A stretch of DNA of 64,000 bases from a virus: positions 1-64,000 of the IMG/VR virus record IMGVR_UViG_3300010354_011858; one strand, written 5' to 3'. The notes under the pieces are model-generated. The model worked only from the letters and a program-made list of their open reading frames with translations, ran no database searches and was not told the origin of the DNA. Shown one piece after another: positions 6,823 to 15,661 of this stretch. How positions within the stretch are numbered: the stretch's first letter is position 1; each line of letters opens with the position of its first letter. The position numbers were made by a program, and so were the translations under genes.

Positions 6823-7582
6823 TAATTATCTCCATATCAATTTTTTTTTGATTCTTTTTATATAAGCCTTTAGTTTTTATAGATTTAAATAATTTACCAA
6901 AACTTTGGTGCCATAAAACTATATAAACAGAATCATCTCCAAGTAAAAATTTTAAATTTTTTTTTCTTTTAAATGGAATAATTTGTATTAATGGATCTTG
7001 AAAAGATATTTTAAAATCTTCTTTTATAAGTGGATTTATTACAATATTAATGTGGTGATAAGAATCCGTATTTATTACACCTGGCATTACTTCATATTCT
7101 TTTTTAGAATTCCAACTTACAGGAAGAATCAAACACGACCAGCCTTTTGGAGTTTTTATTGTCCATGGTGTAATTAATTTAATAAAGTTTGTTTTTTCTA
7201 GGTATCTTTTTTTAGTAACTGGACATGATCCTACTTGATCATAATCAAATGTTTCAATACCAAAGTTACCCTGCTGTGTGTTTAAATCATAAAAATGATT
7301 CCATGAATCACCTTCAAGAAAGAATTCAATGTCTGCCCACATAGGCATTGTATAGCCAAGCTTTAAATAATCCAAAACACCAGAACATGTACTTAAGGTT
7401 CCTTCGCCCCTTTTTAAATTGTTCCACCATTCTGGCAGTTTTTTGTTATTGTCAATTGGGAGTACACTGTTAGATATCATAAACATTGATTGTGGTGCAA
7501 ATACTATTGAATTTTTTAATTTAAAATTTTCTACGTCCATCGGAGTGGAAGCTCTAATTATTTTTTTATTTTTAAAAAACAT
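6815..7582 (-). CDS. Hypothetical protein, 255 aa
   Basis: I do not recognise this protein with certainty. It has a conserved-looking Trp/Pro-rich core (LPEWWNNLKRGEG, GYTMPMWADIEF, CPVTKKRY, LITPWTIKTPKGWSCL) and a Lys-rich C-terminus. It resembles phage proteins found near Fe/2OG oxygenases and halogenases, but I cannot name the fold. The gene is very AT-rich, like P450-2 and P450-3. It lies between the SDR gene (two bases upstream) and the zinc-ribbon gene. Confidence 0.6.
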   Translation of the reverse strand: MFFKNKKIIRASTPMDVENFKLKNSIVFAPQSMFMISNSVLPIDNNKKLPEWWNNLKRGEGTLSTCSGVLDYLKLGYTMPMWADIEFFLEGDSWNHFYDLNTQQGNFGIETFDYDQVGSCPVTKKRYLEKTNFIKLITPWTIKTPKGWSCLILPVSWNSKKEYEVMPGVINTDSYHHINIVINPLIKEDFKISFQDPLIQIIPFKRKKNLKFLLGDDSVYIVLWHQSFGKLFKSIKTKGLYKKNQKKIDMEIINE

Positions 7583-7584
7583 AA

Positions 7585-8322
7585 CTATAATGATCCTCCA
7601 CGATCAATATTAAATATTGCACCAGTAATATTCTTACATGGATCACTAGCAATATATAAATACATTTCAGCAACATCTTGAACTGGGATTAATTCATCTA
7701 TAAATCTAGTTAAGAGATTGAAGTCGGCATTATCAGGGAGTTTTTGTTTATCAATAAAAGGAGTTTGTACTCCACCAGGCGATACTGCATTAACTCTTAT
7801 ATTATTCTTTTTATACTCATATGCTAGTTCTTTTGTTAATCCAACAACGCCTGCTTTACTAGCAACATACGCAGCACTCCATGGCAAAACAGTATTATAT
7901 GCTAATGAAGTCGTATTGATAATACATCCATAATTTTGATTTATCATAAATGGAAGAGTATACCTAGATGTATAAAAAGAACCATTTAAGTTAGTAGATA
8001 TAATATTATCAAATTCATGTGGAGTTTGAAGATGAGTGTGCTGCATGGAATTAATTCCTGCTGTATTGATGAGTACATCAACTTTACCCATCTCTGCAAC
8101 TGAGAAGCGGATTGAATCTTCTACTGCAACATAGTCCTTCACATCGCACTTTACTGCGAATGAATTGGGTCCGGCAAGTCTTACTGTTTCTTGTGCGTTC
8201 TCAATCGTTTTGCTTAAACAAGCAACGGTCGCACCAGCATTTGCAAATTTTATAGCAACCTCACGACCAATACCTGTCCCTGATCCAGAAATAATGACAG
8301 CAGATCCAGCAAAATCACGCAT
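7585..8322 (-). CDS. Short-chain dehydrogenase/reductase (SDR)
   Basis: This is a classical NAD(P)-dependent SDR of 245 residues, the usual length. The cofactor motif GSGTGIG is at residues 13-19, NTAG at 86-89, the catalytic Ser139, and YVASK with Tyr152 and Lys156. The PGGVQTPF segment follows. It probably interconverts an alcohol and a ketone. Its place in the block with three P450s and a CoA ligase suggests it works on the product of a hydroxylation, as SDRs do in lipid and terpenoid pathways. FabG-like and steroid dehydrogenases share these motifs, so the substrate cannot be read from the sequence. Confidence 0.9.
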   Translation of the reverse strand: MRDFAGSAVIISGSGTGIGREVAIKFANAGATVACLSKTIENAQETVRLAGPNSFAVKCDVKDYVAVEDSIRFSVAEMGKVDVLINTAGINSMQHTHLQTPHEFDNIISTNLNGSFYTSRYTLPFMINQNYGCIINTTSLAYNTVLPWSAAYVASKAGVVGLTKELAYEYKKNNIRVNAVSPGGVQTPFIDKQKLPDNADFNLLTRFIDELIPVQDVAEMYLYIASDPCKNITGAIFNIDRGGSL

Positions 8323-8746
8323 TAAACTTTGCTTCTCTTCTCTGCTGTTGTGGATCTATAATCTCGTATGTTCCTCTGCTAACTTTCTTAAAGAAACCTC
8401 TATTTGCATTAATATAATTATACAAAGTAGGTGTAGTAATCTCACACATTTCAATTATTTCATTAGACTTAAGTGTTTTGCCAATATTCTGTTTAATAAA
8501 AGCATCAAGTTTAGATGTCTTAGCACCACGCTTCTTTTTCTCAACAGGCCTAACTTCTGAGAAGTTGAAATAGTCCCACCATTTATTGGATAATTCGTGT
8601 GAGAGGGAATAGTATGAAGTAATTTGGCTTAGAGTTTTGCCATCTCTAACACCAATAACAATGGAGCAGGCTGTTCTACGGTCTTCTTGGCTTATTTGTT
8701 TTGGAAGATTTTGTATTAGATTTTCTGCTTGAACCGGATTTAACAT
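8315..8746 (-). CDS. Putative winged-helix/HTH regulator
   Basis: This basic 143-residue protein has a C-terminal segment SNEIIEMCEITTPTLYNYI that reads like a helix-turn-helix. It is followed by GFFKKVSRGTYEI, like a wing. The middle contains a KKKRGAKTSK linker. It overlaps the preceding gene by 71 bases and the SDR gene by eight. It could regulate this block; no partner sites were identified. Confidence 0.5.
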   Translation of the reverse strand: MLNPVQAENLIQNLPKQISQEDRRTACSIVIGVRDGKTLSQITSYYSLSHELSNKWWDYFNFSEVRPVEKKKRGAKTSKLDAFIKQNIGKTLKSNEIIEMCEITTPTLYNYINANRGFFKKVSRGTYEIIDPQQQRREAKFNA

Positions 8747-9053
8747 TTAATGGTTTACCTTTCGTTTTTGTTGGTCTTCTAACCTCATCAAGGATAGCGT
8801 CTGCCTCCGTATACTTACGGAAGTTTAGCACACAGTTCTTCAAAACGGCGGATCCAGCAGAATATTTTTGCGAATCTAATTCGTATGTGCAGGCGATATA
8901 ATAGTAATCATCATCTTCTGCAACTAAGTATCCAACGGCACTTAAAATACACATTGTTTGAGGCGTTCCAATATCATACCAGTCATCATCAATACTGAAA
9001 TGATCTTCCCAAAAGACCTCAACAAGGGGCGGAAGCGGCGGGTATTTATTCAT
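8676..9053 (-). CDS. Hypothetical protein with basic tail
   Basis: The start is at ATG 9053, where GGAGGAAT stands immediately upstream; an in-frame Met at 9083 has no such site. Residues 1-80 look beta-rich (VEVFWEDHFSIDDDWYDIG..., VGYLVAEDDDYYYIA), a pattern common to small phage proteins of unknown role. The last 35 residues are Lys/Ser/Arg-rich, suggesting nucleic acid contact. The 71-base overlap with the next gene is unusually long. Confidence 0.6.
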   Translation of the reverse strand: MNKYPPLPPLVEVFWEDHFSIDDDWYDIGTPQTMCILSAVGYLVAEDDDYYYIACTYELDSQKYSAGSAVLKNCVLNFRKYTEADAILDEVRRPTKTKGKPLNVKSGSSRKSNTKSSKTNKPRRP

Positions 9054-9180
9054 TATTCCTCCAATAAGCAGAGCAGCCCCCACACCATAAATAAACTTTC
9101 GTAATACTTACAGCCAGGAACTGCCCTGCCAAAGATAGTATAACATCAATTCTGTATTTTCATCATATATATTTATTATA

Positions 9181-10323
9181 TTATTTAATATATTGACCGT
9201 ATATTGATTCAATTAGAGAGCCAGTTAAATTTCTTTCTTCTCTATATTGAATAGAATCGATACTAATATTTTTATAGTTATCAATCATATAATTTAAGAA
9301 GCAATTTAATTGTAAAATTGCTGTCTGAAAGCCGATGCATCTATACATGCCGTGACCAAATACTAAATTTGTTTTTTTATAATTTCTATATATATTAAAA
9401 TCTTTAGTGTGTTTACCAAATTTTGTTTCATCAAAATTAGCACTGCCTAATAAAAATGCAACAATATCACCCTTCTTAATATTTTTATTATGCAGTATGT
9501 GATCCGATGATGCAACTCTAATCAGATTAGTTTGTATAAAACTATATCTAAGTGTTTCTTGTATAAAATTATTTGATAGTTTTTTATTTTTAATGACATC
9601 AAGAAAATAATTATTATATTGATATATATTATTTAAAAAATTTGGGAATGTACCAGTTAATGAGCTTGATCCACCAAGCATCATTCCCATACAAAATGAT
9701 ATTGCTACATCCCTATCTCTACAGTTTGATACAAGAGGAGGAGGATTATTAATTATAAACTTATATGCGTTTTTGCATATATCTATTCTTTCTTGAATAC
9801 TTGCCCGTTTCATTAAACTACTGGTAATCTGGAAAACATCGTCGGCCATCTCGTGATCGTATCCCATGAGATCGCATATTGTTAACAGTGGTATTCGATT
9901 TGTTACTGTTTTTACTAAGTCCACGGGGCCAATATTTTCTATATTAGAAAAGATTTTATTAATATTTAAATTAATTTTTGACTCTAAATCACCGGCTATT
10001 GCGGAATGGTAGATATCTAATAATTTTTTTCTATGAATTGTATACTCAGGTGGCAACTGTATCTGAAAGAACTGTCTGTCCTTGTCAGATAGTAGTTCCG
10101 GATTATTTGTCATACATGTTAAATCTCTTATAACAATTGAATCGGTGGTATCATAAGTGTATAATTCATGGTTAGCCAAGCCATTAATTACATCTTGATA
10201 TCTACTAATAATCCAAGCTCTGTGATGATCGCTCCAATACACTGGCTCATATTTTCTAAGATCAGAATAAAGATTTAATAAATCTTCCTTCGGTGTTTTG
10301 TTAGTAAAGTTAAAATTTATCAT
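9181..10323 (-). CDS. Atypical cytochrome P450 (P450-2)
   Basis: This 380-residue P450-like protein has the heme loop FGHGMYRCIG with Cys329, and ExxR as ETLR. Two catalytic features are altered. The residue normally His or Arg two before the Cys is Tyr, and the I-helix reads GGSSSLTG, without the acidic-alcohol pair. It may be an altered monooxygenase, a peroxygenase or a substrate-presenting P450. The start is placed at ATG 10323, just after the stop of P450-3, with AAAGAG upstream; ATG 10341 is an alternative. The coding sequence is about 30 percent GC, with runs of Asn, Ile and Lys. Confidence 0.85.
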   Translation of the reverse strand: MINFNFTNKTPKEDLLNLYSDLRKYEPVYWSDHHRAWIISRYQDVINGLANHELYTYDTTDSIVIRDLTCMTNNPELLSDKDRQFFQIQLPPEYTIHRKKLLDIYHSAIAGDLESKINLNINKIFSNIENIGPVDLVKTVTNRIPLLTICDLMGYDHEMADDVFQITSSLMKRASIQERIDICKNAYKFIINNPPPLVSNCRDRDVAISFCMGMMLGGSSSLTGTFPNFLNNIYQYNNYFLDVIKNKKLSNNFIQETLRYSFIQTNLIRVASSDHILHNKNIKKGDIVAFLLGSANFDETKFGKHTKDFNIYRNYKKTNLVFGHGMYRCIGFQTAILQLNCFLNYMIDNYKNISIDSIQYREERNLTGSLIESIYGQYIK

Positions 10324-10327
10324 ATAT

Positions 10328-11467
10328 TTACTCTTTATCATTCCCTAGAAATCTCATATGTAGACTATCCCACATCATACCTGAGAGGTCGGCTTTGTTT
10401 CTTAGGACACCGGAAATTATTTCAAAGTTTGGAGATATTTCAACAATTGATTCGAGTATAGATGTCATTTCTAATCTAGCAAGCCTCTGGCCGGGACATG
10501 TGTGTGGACCGTATCCAAAAGCAAAGTTATGCTTATTAATCTCTCTATTAATTAAAAACTCATCAGGACTATCTTTTATAAATTCTTCATCAAATCCAGC
10601 AGATGCAGTTAAAAATAACACGGTATCTCCTGCTCGTATAAATTTATTATTTAATACATGATCAACTGTTGCTGTTCTTATAACAAATTGGGATAAATAT
10701 CTATGTCTTAGTGATTCTTCTACAAAAAGAGGAATAAGTTCGTTATTATTTAATATTCTATAATATTCTTCTGGATGTTTCTTGCAGTTATAGACTAGAT
10801 TTGCTAGTTCAGCAGAAATAGTTTCATAGCCGGCAATTGCAATTGATGTACAGAGTGTGCCAATAACTTTTTTTGTCAAATTTACATTTGAAAACTCTTT
10901 TTCTGCAATTTCTATAACCAAGCCTGGTGGATTCTTATAAAAAAATCCGGCCAAGTTCATTACAGCTTCTTTTTGCTCCTCCTTTGAGGAGAGATCAAAT
11001 AATTTCTTTGCTTGTTCTTTTATAAACTCTAAATGATCTTTATCTATTCCAAATATATCAAATATTACATATATAGGAAATAACATAAATAAACTATTTA
11101 TTATATCAATATCTTTATTTAAAATAGATTTTAATTCATTTGAAAAATTATTTTTTATTTTTAATTTTAATTCTTCACTAACCTGGCTTGAAATAATTCT
11201 ATTAATAATTTTTCTAAATTCAGTATGGGCCGGCGGGTCTAGTTCATAGAATGGTAGATTGTCATATAGTTCAGACCTTTTTGTTTCAAGGGTAGTTCCA
11301 TAATTTGCAGTATATTTACTATAGTCACGCAAACAAGATACAACATCTGTATATTTAGATACTATCCAAATTTTATGTTCATCATTCCAATGACATCCAT
11401 CTAAATGTCTTAGAAGTTTGTATTTTTTATAATTATCAAATGTAACTTCATATGGGTCGTAAATCAT
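10328..11467 (-). CDS. Cytochrome P450 (P450-3)
   Basis: This P450 of 379 residues has intact signatures: FGYGPHTCPG with Cys324, ESLR for ExxR, and the canonical I-helix AGYETI. It should therefore activate oxygen normally if given a redox partner. It resembles P450-2 over the N-terminal region (W-x-D/E-x-H-x-x-W-I-x-S-x-Y), and both are extremely AT-rich, pointing to an old duplication or joint acquisition. The start at 11467 overlaps the end of the CoA ligase gene by 20 bases; the longer in-frame start at 11509 has no better ribosome site. Confidence 0.92.
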   Translation of the reverse strand: MIYDPYEVTFDNYKKYKLLRHLDGCHWNDEHKIWIVSKYTDVVSCLRDYSKYTANYGTTLETKRSELYDNLPFYELDPPAHTEFRKIINRIISSQVSEELKLKIKNNFSNELKSILNKDIDIINSLFMLFPIYVIFDIFGIDKDHLEFIKEQAKKLFDLSSKEEQKEAVMNLAGFFYKNPPGLVIEIAEKEFSNVNLTKKVIGTLCTSIAIAGYETISAELANLVYNCKKHPEEYYRILNNNELIPLFVEESLRHRYLSQFVIRTATVDHVLNNKFIRAGDTVLFLTASAGFDEEFIKDSPDEFLINREINKHNFAFGYGPHTCPGQRLARLEMTSILESIVEISPNFEIISGVLRNKADLSGMMWDSLHMRFLGNDKE

Positions 11468-12989
11468 ACAATTCTTTAATTTTTTTATAATCAATTTTAC
11501 CAATTTCATTCCTTGGTATTAAATTTGATTTAATAAATTCTTTTGGAATCTTATAGTCAGCAAGATAATTTAAACAGAATTTTTTTAAACTAGCAAAGTC
11601 TATCTCTGTATCACAATTTATAACACAAGTTACTTGCTGACCCCATCTATCGTGGTGTTTACCTATTACAACTGCATCAGTGACTCCTGGGTACGACTTT
11701 ATTACTTCTTCAACTTCCTCTGGGTAAACCTTTTCTCCGCCAGTATTAATGCAATTGTTGTCTCTTCCAAGCAGAACAAGTTCACCAGATTCTGTTATAT
11801 ACCCAAGATCACCAGGTATACACCATCTCTTATCGTCAATTTCTTTAAATACCATATTCGTCTTTAGCGAATCACTGTAATAGCCAATTGGTAAATGACC
11901 GGTTTTAGCAATTTTACCAATAATGTTACAATCAACCTTATTATAATTATCGTCTACAATAATAGTATCTTCTGGAGATACAAAGGATGAGTCATTCACT
12001 TTAGCAACAACACCGCCTATTTCTGATCCGCCATATACATCCATTACCGAAATATGTGGAAGCAATTCAATTAATTTCTTTTTGTTTATTTCTGATAAAA
12101 ATGCTCCACCGTTATTAATAGAAAACAAATTTTTAAGATTATATGTATTCTTGCTTAATTCATCAATTAATGTTATTGCCATTCCGTCGCCAATTATACT
12201 CATTGAGTTTGCTTCGGATTTCTCTGCAAGGGATAAGCAGTGGTAGCCAGTAAATGTTTTATTTGTATACATGATATATGTAGCACCTAATACTAAAGCA
12301 CTACCCATTACCCATTGACCAGATGCATGCATCATTGGTGTTGTACACATTATTTTTGGAATAAATTGTTTGTTTAAACATTCAAGAGACAATTCTTTTA
12401 CTGAGTCAATTGGAGCATTATTTCTACCCTTATTCATAGCTGCAAGAATGAGATCTTCTTGCCTCCATACAACACCCTTTGGCATGCCAGTCGTACCACC
12501 GGTATATGTTATATATATGTCATCTCCTGATCTTTTTTCAAAGTTTCTTTGGCATCCAAATGATCTGACTGAGTTTTCATAGATCGACTCAAACTTACCA
12601 ACCCATTTTAATTTTGGTAAGTTTGAATATATTGAATACACATCATCATAAAATTCATCAGATACTAGTGTTGCAACAACATTAGCATTGTTATATAAAT
12701 ATAATAATTCATTTTTAGAATATCTATAATTTATATTAATGGGTACTGCTCGTATTTTCAAGCAAGCATAAAATGCATAAATCCATTCAATTCTATTTCT
12801 TGAATGAATAGCAATATGATCACCATAGCCAAATCCACAACTTTTTAAAAAGTTTGCAAGCCTTGTTGCTTCATTATCGATATATCCATAGGTATAAACA
12901 CAATCATCGGTGATAACAGCAATTCGATCACCAAATGTATCTGCATGGGATTCTAAAATATCCGCTAAATTAATTGAACCGTCACTCAT
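11448..12989 (-). CDS. Acyl-CoA synthetase-type AMP-forming ligase
   Basis: This 513-residue enzyme of the ANL superfamily activates a carboxylate with ATP, usually to the CoA thioester. All main motifs are intact: the P-loop YTGGTTGMPKG (162-172), YGGSEIGG, GDLGY, GRDNNCINTGGEKVYP, and the catalytic Lys498 in NEIGKIDYK. The N-terminal and C-terminal domains are both complete. It is the first gene of a leftward operon with P450-3 and P450-2. It is closest in character to fatty-acid/sterol-side-chain CoA ligases (FadD type), but substrate choice cannot be deduced. Confidence 0.92.
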   Translation of the reverse strand: MSDGSINLADILESHADTFGDRIAVITDDCVYTYGYIDNEATRLANFLKSCGFGYGDHIAIHSRNRIEWIYAFYACLKIRAVPININYRYSKNELLYLYNNANVVATLVSDEFYDDVYSIYSNLPKLKWVGKFESIYENSVRSFGCQRNFEKRSGDDIYITYTGGTTGMPKGVVWRQEDLILAAMNKGRNNAPIDSVKELSLECLNKQFIPKIMCTTPMMHASGQWVMGSALVLGATYIMYTNKTFTGYHCLSLAEKSEANSMSIIGDGMAITLIDELSKNTYNLKNLFSINNGGAFLSEINKKKLIELLPHISVMDVYGGSEIGGVVAKVNDSSFVSPEDTIIVDDNYNKVDCNIIGKIAKTGHLPIGYYSDSLKTNMVFKEIDDKRWCIPGDLGYITESGELVLLGRDNNCINTGGEKVYPEEVEEVIKSYPGVTDAVVIGKHHDRWGQQVTCVINCDTEIDFASLKKFCLNYLADYKIPKEFIKSNLIPRNEIGKIDYKKIKELYDLRPI

Positions 12990-12995
12990 CTCCCC

Positions 12996-13006
12996 AGTTT
13001 ACACCA
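12996..13006 (-). promoter_or_regulatory. Extended -10 promoter for the ligase/P450 operon
   Basis: On the minus strand TGGTGTAAACT ends six bases before the ATG at 12989. It matches the TGTGRTANNNT/TGGTGTANNNT class seen before several genes here. GGGGAG also lies directly before the ATG and could serve as a ribosome site. Confidence 0.45.
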
Positions 13007-13033
13007 CTGAAGAAAAGAATGACGGTTCAAAAA

Positions 13034-13264
13034 CTATTTTTTGTCGTTTAAATGCCAGATGATATGCTGATCAATCTTATTATCGACAGCGCTAACATCT
13101 GAGTCAAGATCATTAACTGCGTCCTTGAGGTCTTCAAGGACAGCCATCACAGCGTCGTGATCTTTCTTATTTTCATTTTTAAATTTTTGTATAATTGCTA
13201 CTATGATTCCACCAATTGTTCCAATAAATGCAACAATTATGGATGCAACAGCAGCATCCATCAC
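13034..13264 (-). CDS. Small membrane-anchored coiled-coil protein
   Basis: The N-terminus (residues 5-26, AVASIIVAFIGTIGGIIVAI) is a membrane helix. It is followed by a charged coiled-coil-like segment (VLEDLKDAVNDLDSDVSAVDNKI). The protein has 76 residues from GTG 13264, which overlaps the upstream stop; ATG 13261 is an alternative. The layout resembles small phage membrane proteins of the lysis or superinfection-exclusion kind, but no function can be assigned. Confidence 0.6.
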   Translation of the reverse strand: MMDAAVASIIVAFIGTIGGIIVAIIQKFKNENKKDHDAVMAVLEDLKDAVNDLDSDVSAVDNKIDQHIIWHLNDKK

Positions 13265-13629
13265 TCACCAAAAATCTTATCAACGAGTTCTTCAGGCGAC
13301 ATTCCAAGATCACCATACTCATCAATATGATCAGTAAGAATCTGAATCAGATCGGCTTTTTTAACAGGATCCAAAGGAACCTTTGTCGGAGCCGGTGCTG
13401 CCTTATCGGGCTGGTCAGTGGAGGAACCACGGGTTCCATATACCTGACCCGAGCGCTCTTCGGGATTCAACGGGACTTCCTTCATAGCTTTCCCGAGTTC
13501 CTCAGACTGCTCCGCATGCCACTCAGCTGCTAACTGATGCGACTTAGCCATGTCTTCATGCCATGCCTTCATAGCATCATGCTTTCTTTTGACAATCTGA
13601 ACGTTGTCATACGGTAACTGAATAATCAT
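13261..13629 (-). CDS. Hypothetical protein, 122 aa
   Basis: The N-terminal 60 residues are helical and His/Lys/Glu-rich. A Pro/Ala-rich linker (KAAPAPTKVPLDP) follows, then a short acidic domain ending in MSPEELVDKIF. It lies between the large Cys-motif gene (12-base gap) and the small membrane protein (overlap). No family recognised. AGGAGATAATAA precedes the ATG at 13629. Confidence 0.6.
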   Translation of the reverse strand: MIIQLPYDNVQIVKRKHDAMKAWHEDMAKSHQLAAEWHAEQSEELGKAMKEVPLNPEERSGQVYGTRGSSTDQPDKAAPAPTKVPLDPVKKADLIQILTDHIDEYGDLGMSPEELVDKIFGE

Positions 13630-13641
13630 TTTATTATCTCC

Positions 13642-15096
13642 TTATTTACTACTTTTAGGGTGACCTTTGGGTAAAAGATCATTATCGGTTGTATAATTTG
13701 GATTTGAAGGTCTTCCATTTCTCAAAAGATACAGATATGCATTAACTCTTGCCATGGCCCACTGTCCACGAGTCATTCCTGGACGGTGTGAGGTAGAGAA
13801 AGCGCCAGCACCACGGCGATAAACTGCTTTCAAAGCAGACATTGTTGCTTTCTTAGAGGCTGAATCTGCTTTTTTATTATGAGCTTCCATTTTTGCCTTT
13901 AAAGAAGAAGTAACTGCTTCACCAAATGTAACAGAAGCACCCGACTGTGCGGATCCTTTTGGATTTTTTCTTGATCCTCTGCGCCTCTCAGATGGCTTTG
14001 CAGGCGTTTTTCTGGGGTCGTTAGGTCCAGGACGACCATATGTAACCTTTTCAATGTCGGATTCTCCGCCAGATAGTAAATGCTCAGGAATAATCCACAA
14101 TTTACAGATTGCATTTGGATCAATTTGACCAGAAACTATCTCGCAACCTTGACCACCCTCATAAAAAACACAATTTGAACAAACTAACCCCTCATCTTTG
14201 AACGGGTTTTTATCTGCTGGGGCATAATGAGCACCGTTTCTCCCGGTCGTTTGATCAAACTTACCAAATTTTTCGACTATTGATTCATATCCTTCATATT
14301 GAGCGATCTGCATAGGGGAAAGTTCAGGATGTTCAGACATTTCTTCCTCTTCTTCACCATCCTCCTCATCCTCTTCAGCACCCTCTTCTTCATCTTCCAT
14401 CTCGTCGTCCTCAGGTTCCTCCTCAGAATCAATTAACGATATAAGAATTAAATCTGCTAAGTCAAACTTATCTAAAAACTCACTATAAGTATCCAATTCT
14501 TCCGCCATCAGCAAATCATTTAAGAAATCATAAGATGTTTCTTCTTCATAGCCCATATCTTCGTTCTCCTCATTATCGATTGAAACCACACCGTCAGGTA
14601 TAACAGCAAATCGACATTTGCCTTCCGGGTCAACTGAGGCTTCTATTATTTTACAAACTGAGCCTCCAGCATAGAGAACACAATTTGAGCACTTCACCCC
14701 GATTTCCTTTTCGTCGTTCTCCTCAGGGGTTTCGTAGCCAGCCCATATGCCGGTACCATCTTCATTAAATTTACCATACTTTTCAGCAATCGCTATTAGA
14801 GCCATAGCAAGCATGGCCTCATCTTGGGTTAAATCTTCTGCAACTTTTTTTACTTTAGGCTTTCTTTTTTTAGGATAACCTTGTTGAGGATTTTTTATGC
14901 CTGAACCCATAGATGTGGTCGTAATTTCATTTGCCCTTTGAATATCAATATCACCAATAGCGATACCCTGCGCTAGAGCTTTTCTTTTAGCAGCAGTTTT
15001 GGATTTGTTATTTCCTGGGGCATATGTATAGCACTTGCCAGCATCACCCCATTTATATCCTGGTTTGCCATTGTCTGAGCAAGAATTTACGGGCAT
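13642..15096 (-). CDS. Multidomain protein with duplicated HiPIP-like cysteine motifs
   Basis: This 484-residue mosaic starts with a short domain also seen in phage head-gene regions (MPVNSCSDNGKPGYKWG...). It has two copies of the pattern CSNCVxYxGGxxC...C, near residues 135-170 and 305-340, spaced like the iron-sulfur ligands of high-potential iron-sulfur proteins. Between them is a very acidic stretch (about residues 220-255). The C-terminus (AVYRRGAGAFSTSHRPGM, TRGQWAMARVNAYL, DNDLLPKGHP) is typical of domains fused to phage portal or protease proteins. It may be a head-morphogenesis accessory protein, but it lies 6 kb from the head genes on the other strand. Confidence 0.65.
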   Translation of the reverse strand: MPVNSCSDNGKPGYKWGDAGKCYTYAPGNNKSKTAAKRKALAQGIAIGDIDIQRANEITTTSMGSGIKNPQQGYPKKRKPKVKKVAEDLTQDEAMLAMALIAIAEKYGKFNEDGTGIWAGYETPEENDEKEIGVKCSNCVLYAGGSVCKIIEASVDPEGKCRFAVIPDGVVSIDNEENEDMGYEEETSYDFLNDLLMAEELDTYSEFLDKFDLADLILISLIDSEEEPEDDEMEDEEEGAEEDEEDGEEEEEMSEHPELSPMQIAQYEGYESIVEKFGKFDQTTGRNGAHYAPADKNPFKDEGLVCSNCVFYEGGQGCEIVSGQIDPNAICKLWIIPEHLLSGGESDIEKVTYGRPGPNDPRKTPAKPSERRRGSRKNPKGSAQSGASVTFGEAVTSSLKAKMEAHNKKADSASKKATMSALKAVYRRGAGAFSTSHRPGMTRGQWAMARVNAYLYLLRNGRPSNPNYTTDNDLLPKGHPKSSK

Positions 15097-15110
15097 AGTA
15101 AGACTATTTT

Positions 15111-15121
15111 ATCATACTACT
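15111..15121 (-). promoter_or_regulatory. -10 promoter element before the Cys-motif gene
   Basis: Minus-strand AGTAGTATGAT ends 14 bases before the ATG at 15096. It resembles CGTAGTATAAT upstream of 16713. There is no clear ribosome site in the 14 bases, consistent with a very short leader. Confidence 0.35.
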
Positions 15122-15404
15122 GATAAATTGTATAAAGATTCTCCTGTGACCATCTTTGAACGGGAATCTTTACATCACGGAAATATTCGAAAGCCTCCTC
15201 AGATGAGTAATAAACCCTGGCATAGGCTTTTCTCGCGCCCTCATCGTAGACCGGACATTTCGGATTGGGATCTAGATACAGTGCTTTAAAATGATATTTA
15301 TCTTGCTCATAATGAATAGCATTAACAACTGTTAAGATTGCATTACAGTACGGACATATCTTCTCTGGATAAGGAAAGTCTGGAATGATCCTCCCAATAA
15401 GCAT
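15117..15404 (-). CDS. Hypothetical protein with CPYC motif
   Basis: This 95-residue protein carries CPYC near residue 17 and a further Cys at about 50 (PKCPVYDEG). The first part resembles a zinc knuckle; the rest is Tyr-rich and probably helical. ATG 15404 overlaps the end of the upstream gene by one base. Function unknown. Confidence 0.6.
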   Translation of the reverse strand: MLIGRIIPDFPYPEKICPYCNAILTVVNAIHYEQDKYHFKALYLDPNPKCPVYDEGARKAYARVYYSSEEAFEYFRDVKIPVQRWSQENLYTIYQ

Positions 15405-15661
15405 CAGTCTTCACCATAAGGATTGCCGAATGTTTTGTTGTTAATAATAAAATCAATAACTTCACTAATTCTCTCTTGGGCAATTTCTATGCCATCCATC
15501 AGGGAGTGGAGCTCATCCAGAGTAAGAATATGATTATTGTCTGGTGATACGACAACAACGGCTGGTGCAAAGCCACCCTCGAAGGGGACAGACTTTACTA
15601 GGACATATAAAGAATTTATGTCCTCTAGATCATTCTTTTCTTTATATGGAATTATTCTCAC
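15404..15661 (-). CDS. Hypothetical protein, 85 aa
   Basis: This acidic protein has a predicted beta-strand N-terminus (VLVKSVPFEGGFAPAVVVV) and a helical C-terminus. It overlaps both neighbours by one to four bases, as expected in the ThyX operon. I do not recognise the family. Confidence 0.6.
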   Translation of the reverse strand: MRIIPYKEKNDLEDINSLYVLVKSVPFEGGFAPAVVVVSPDNNHILTLDELHSLMDGIEIAQERISEVIDFIINNKTFGNPYGED

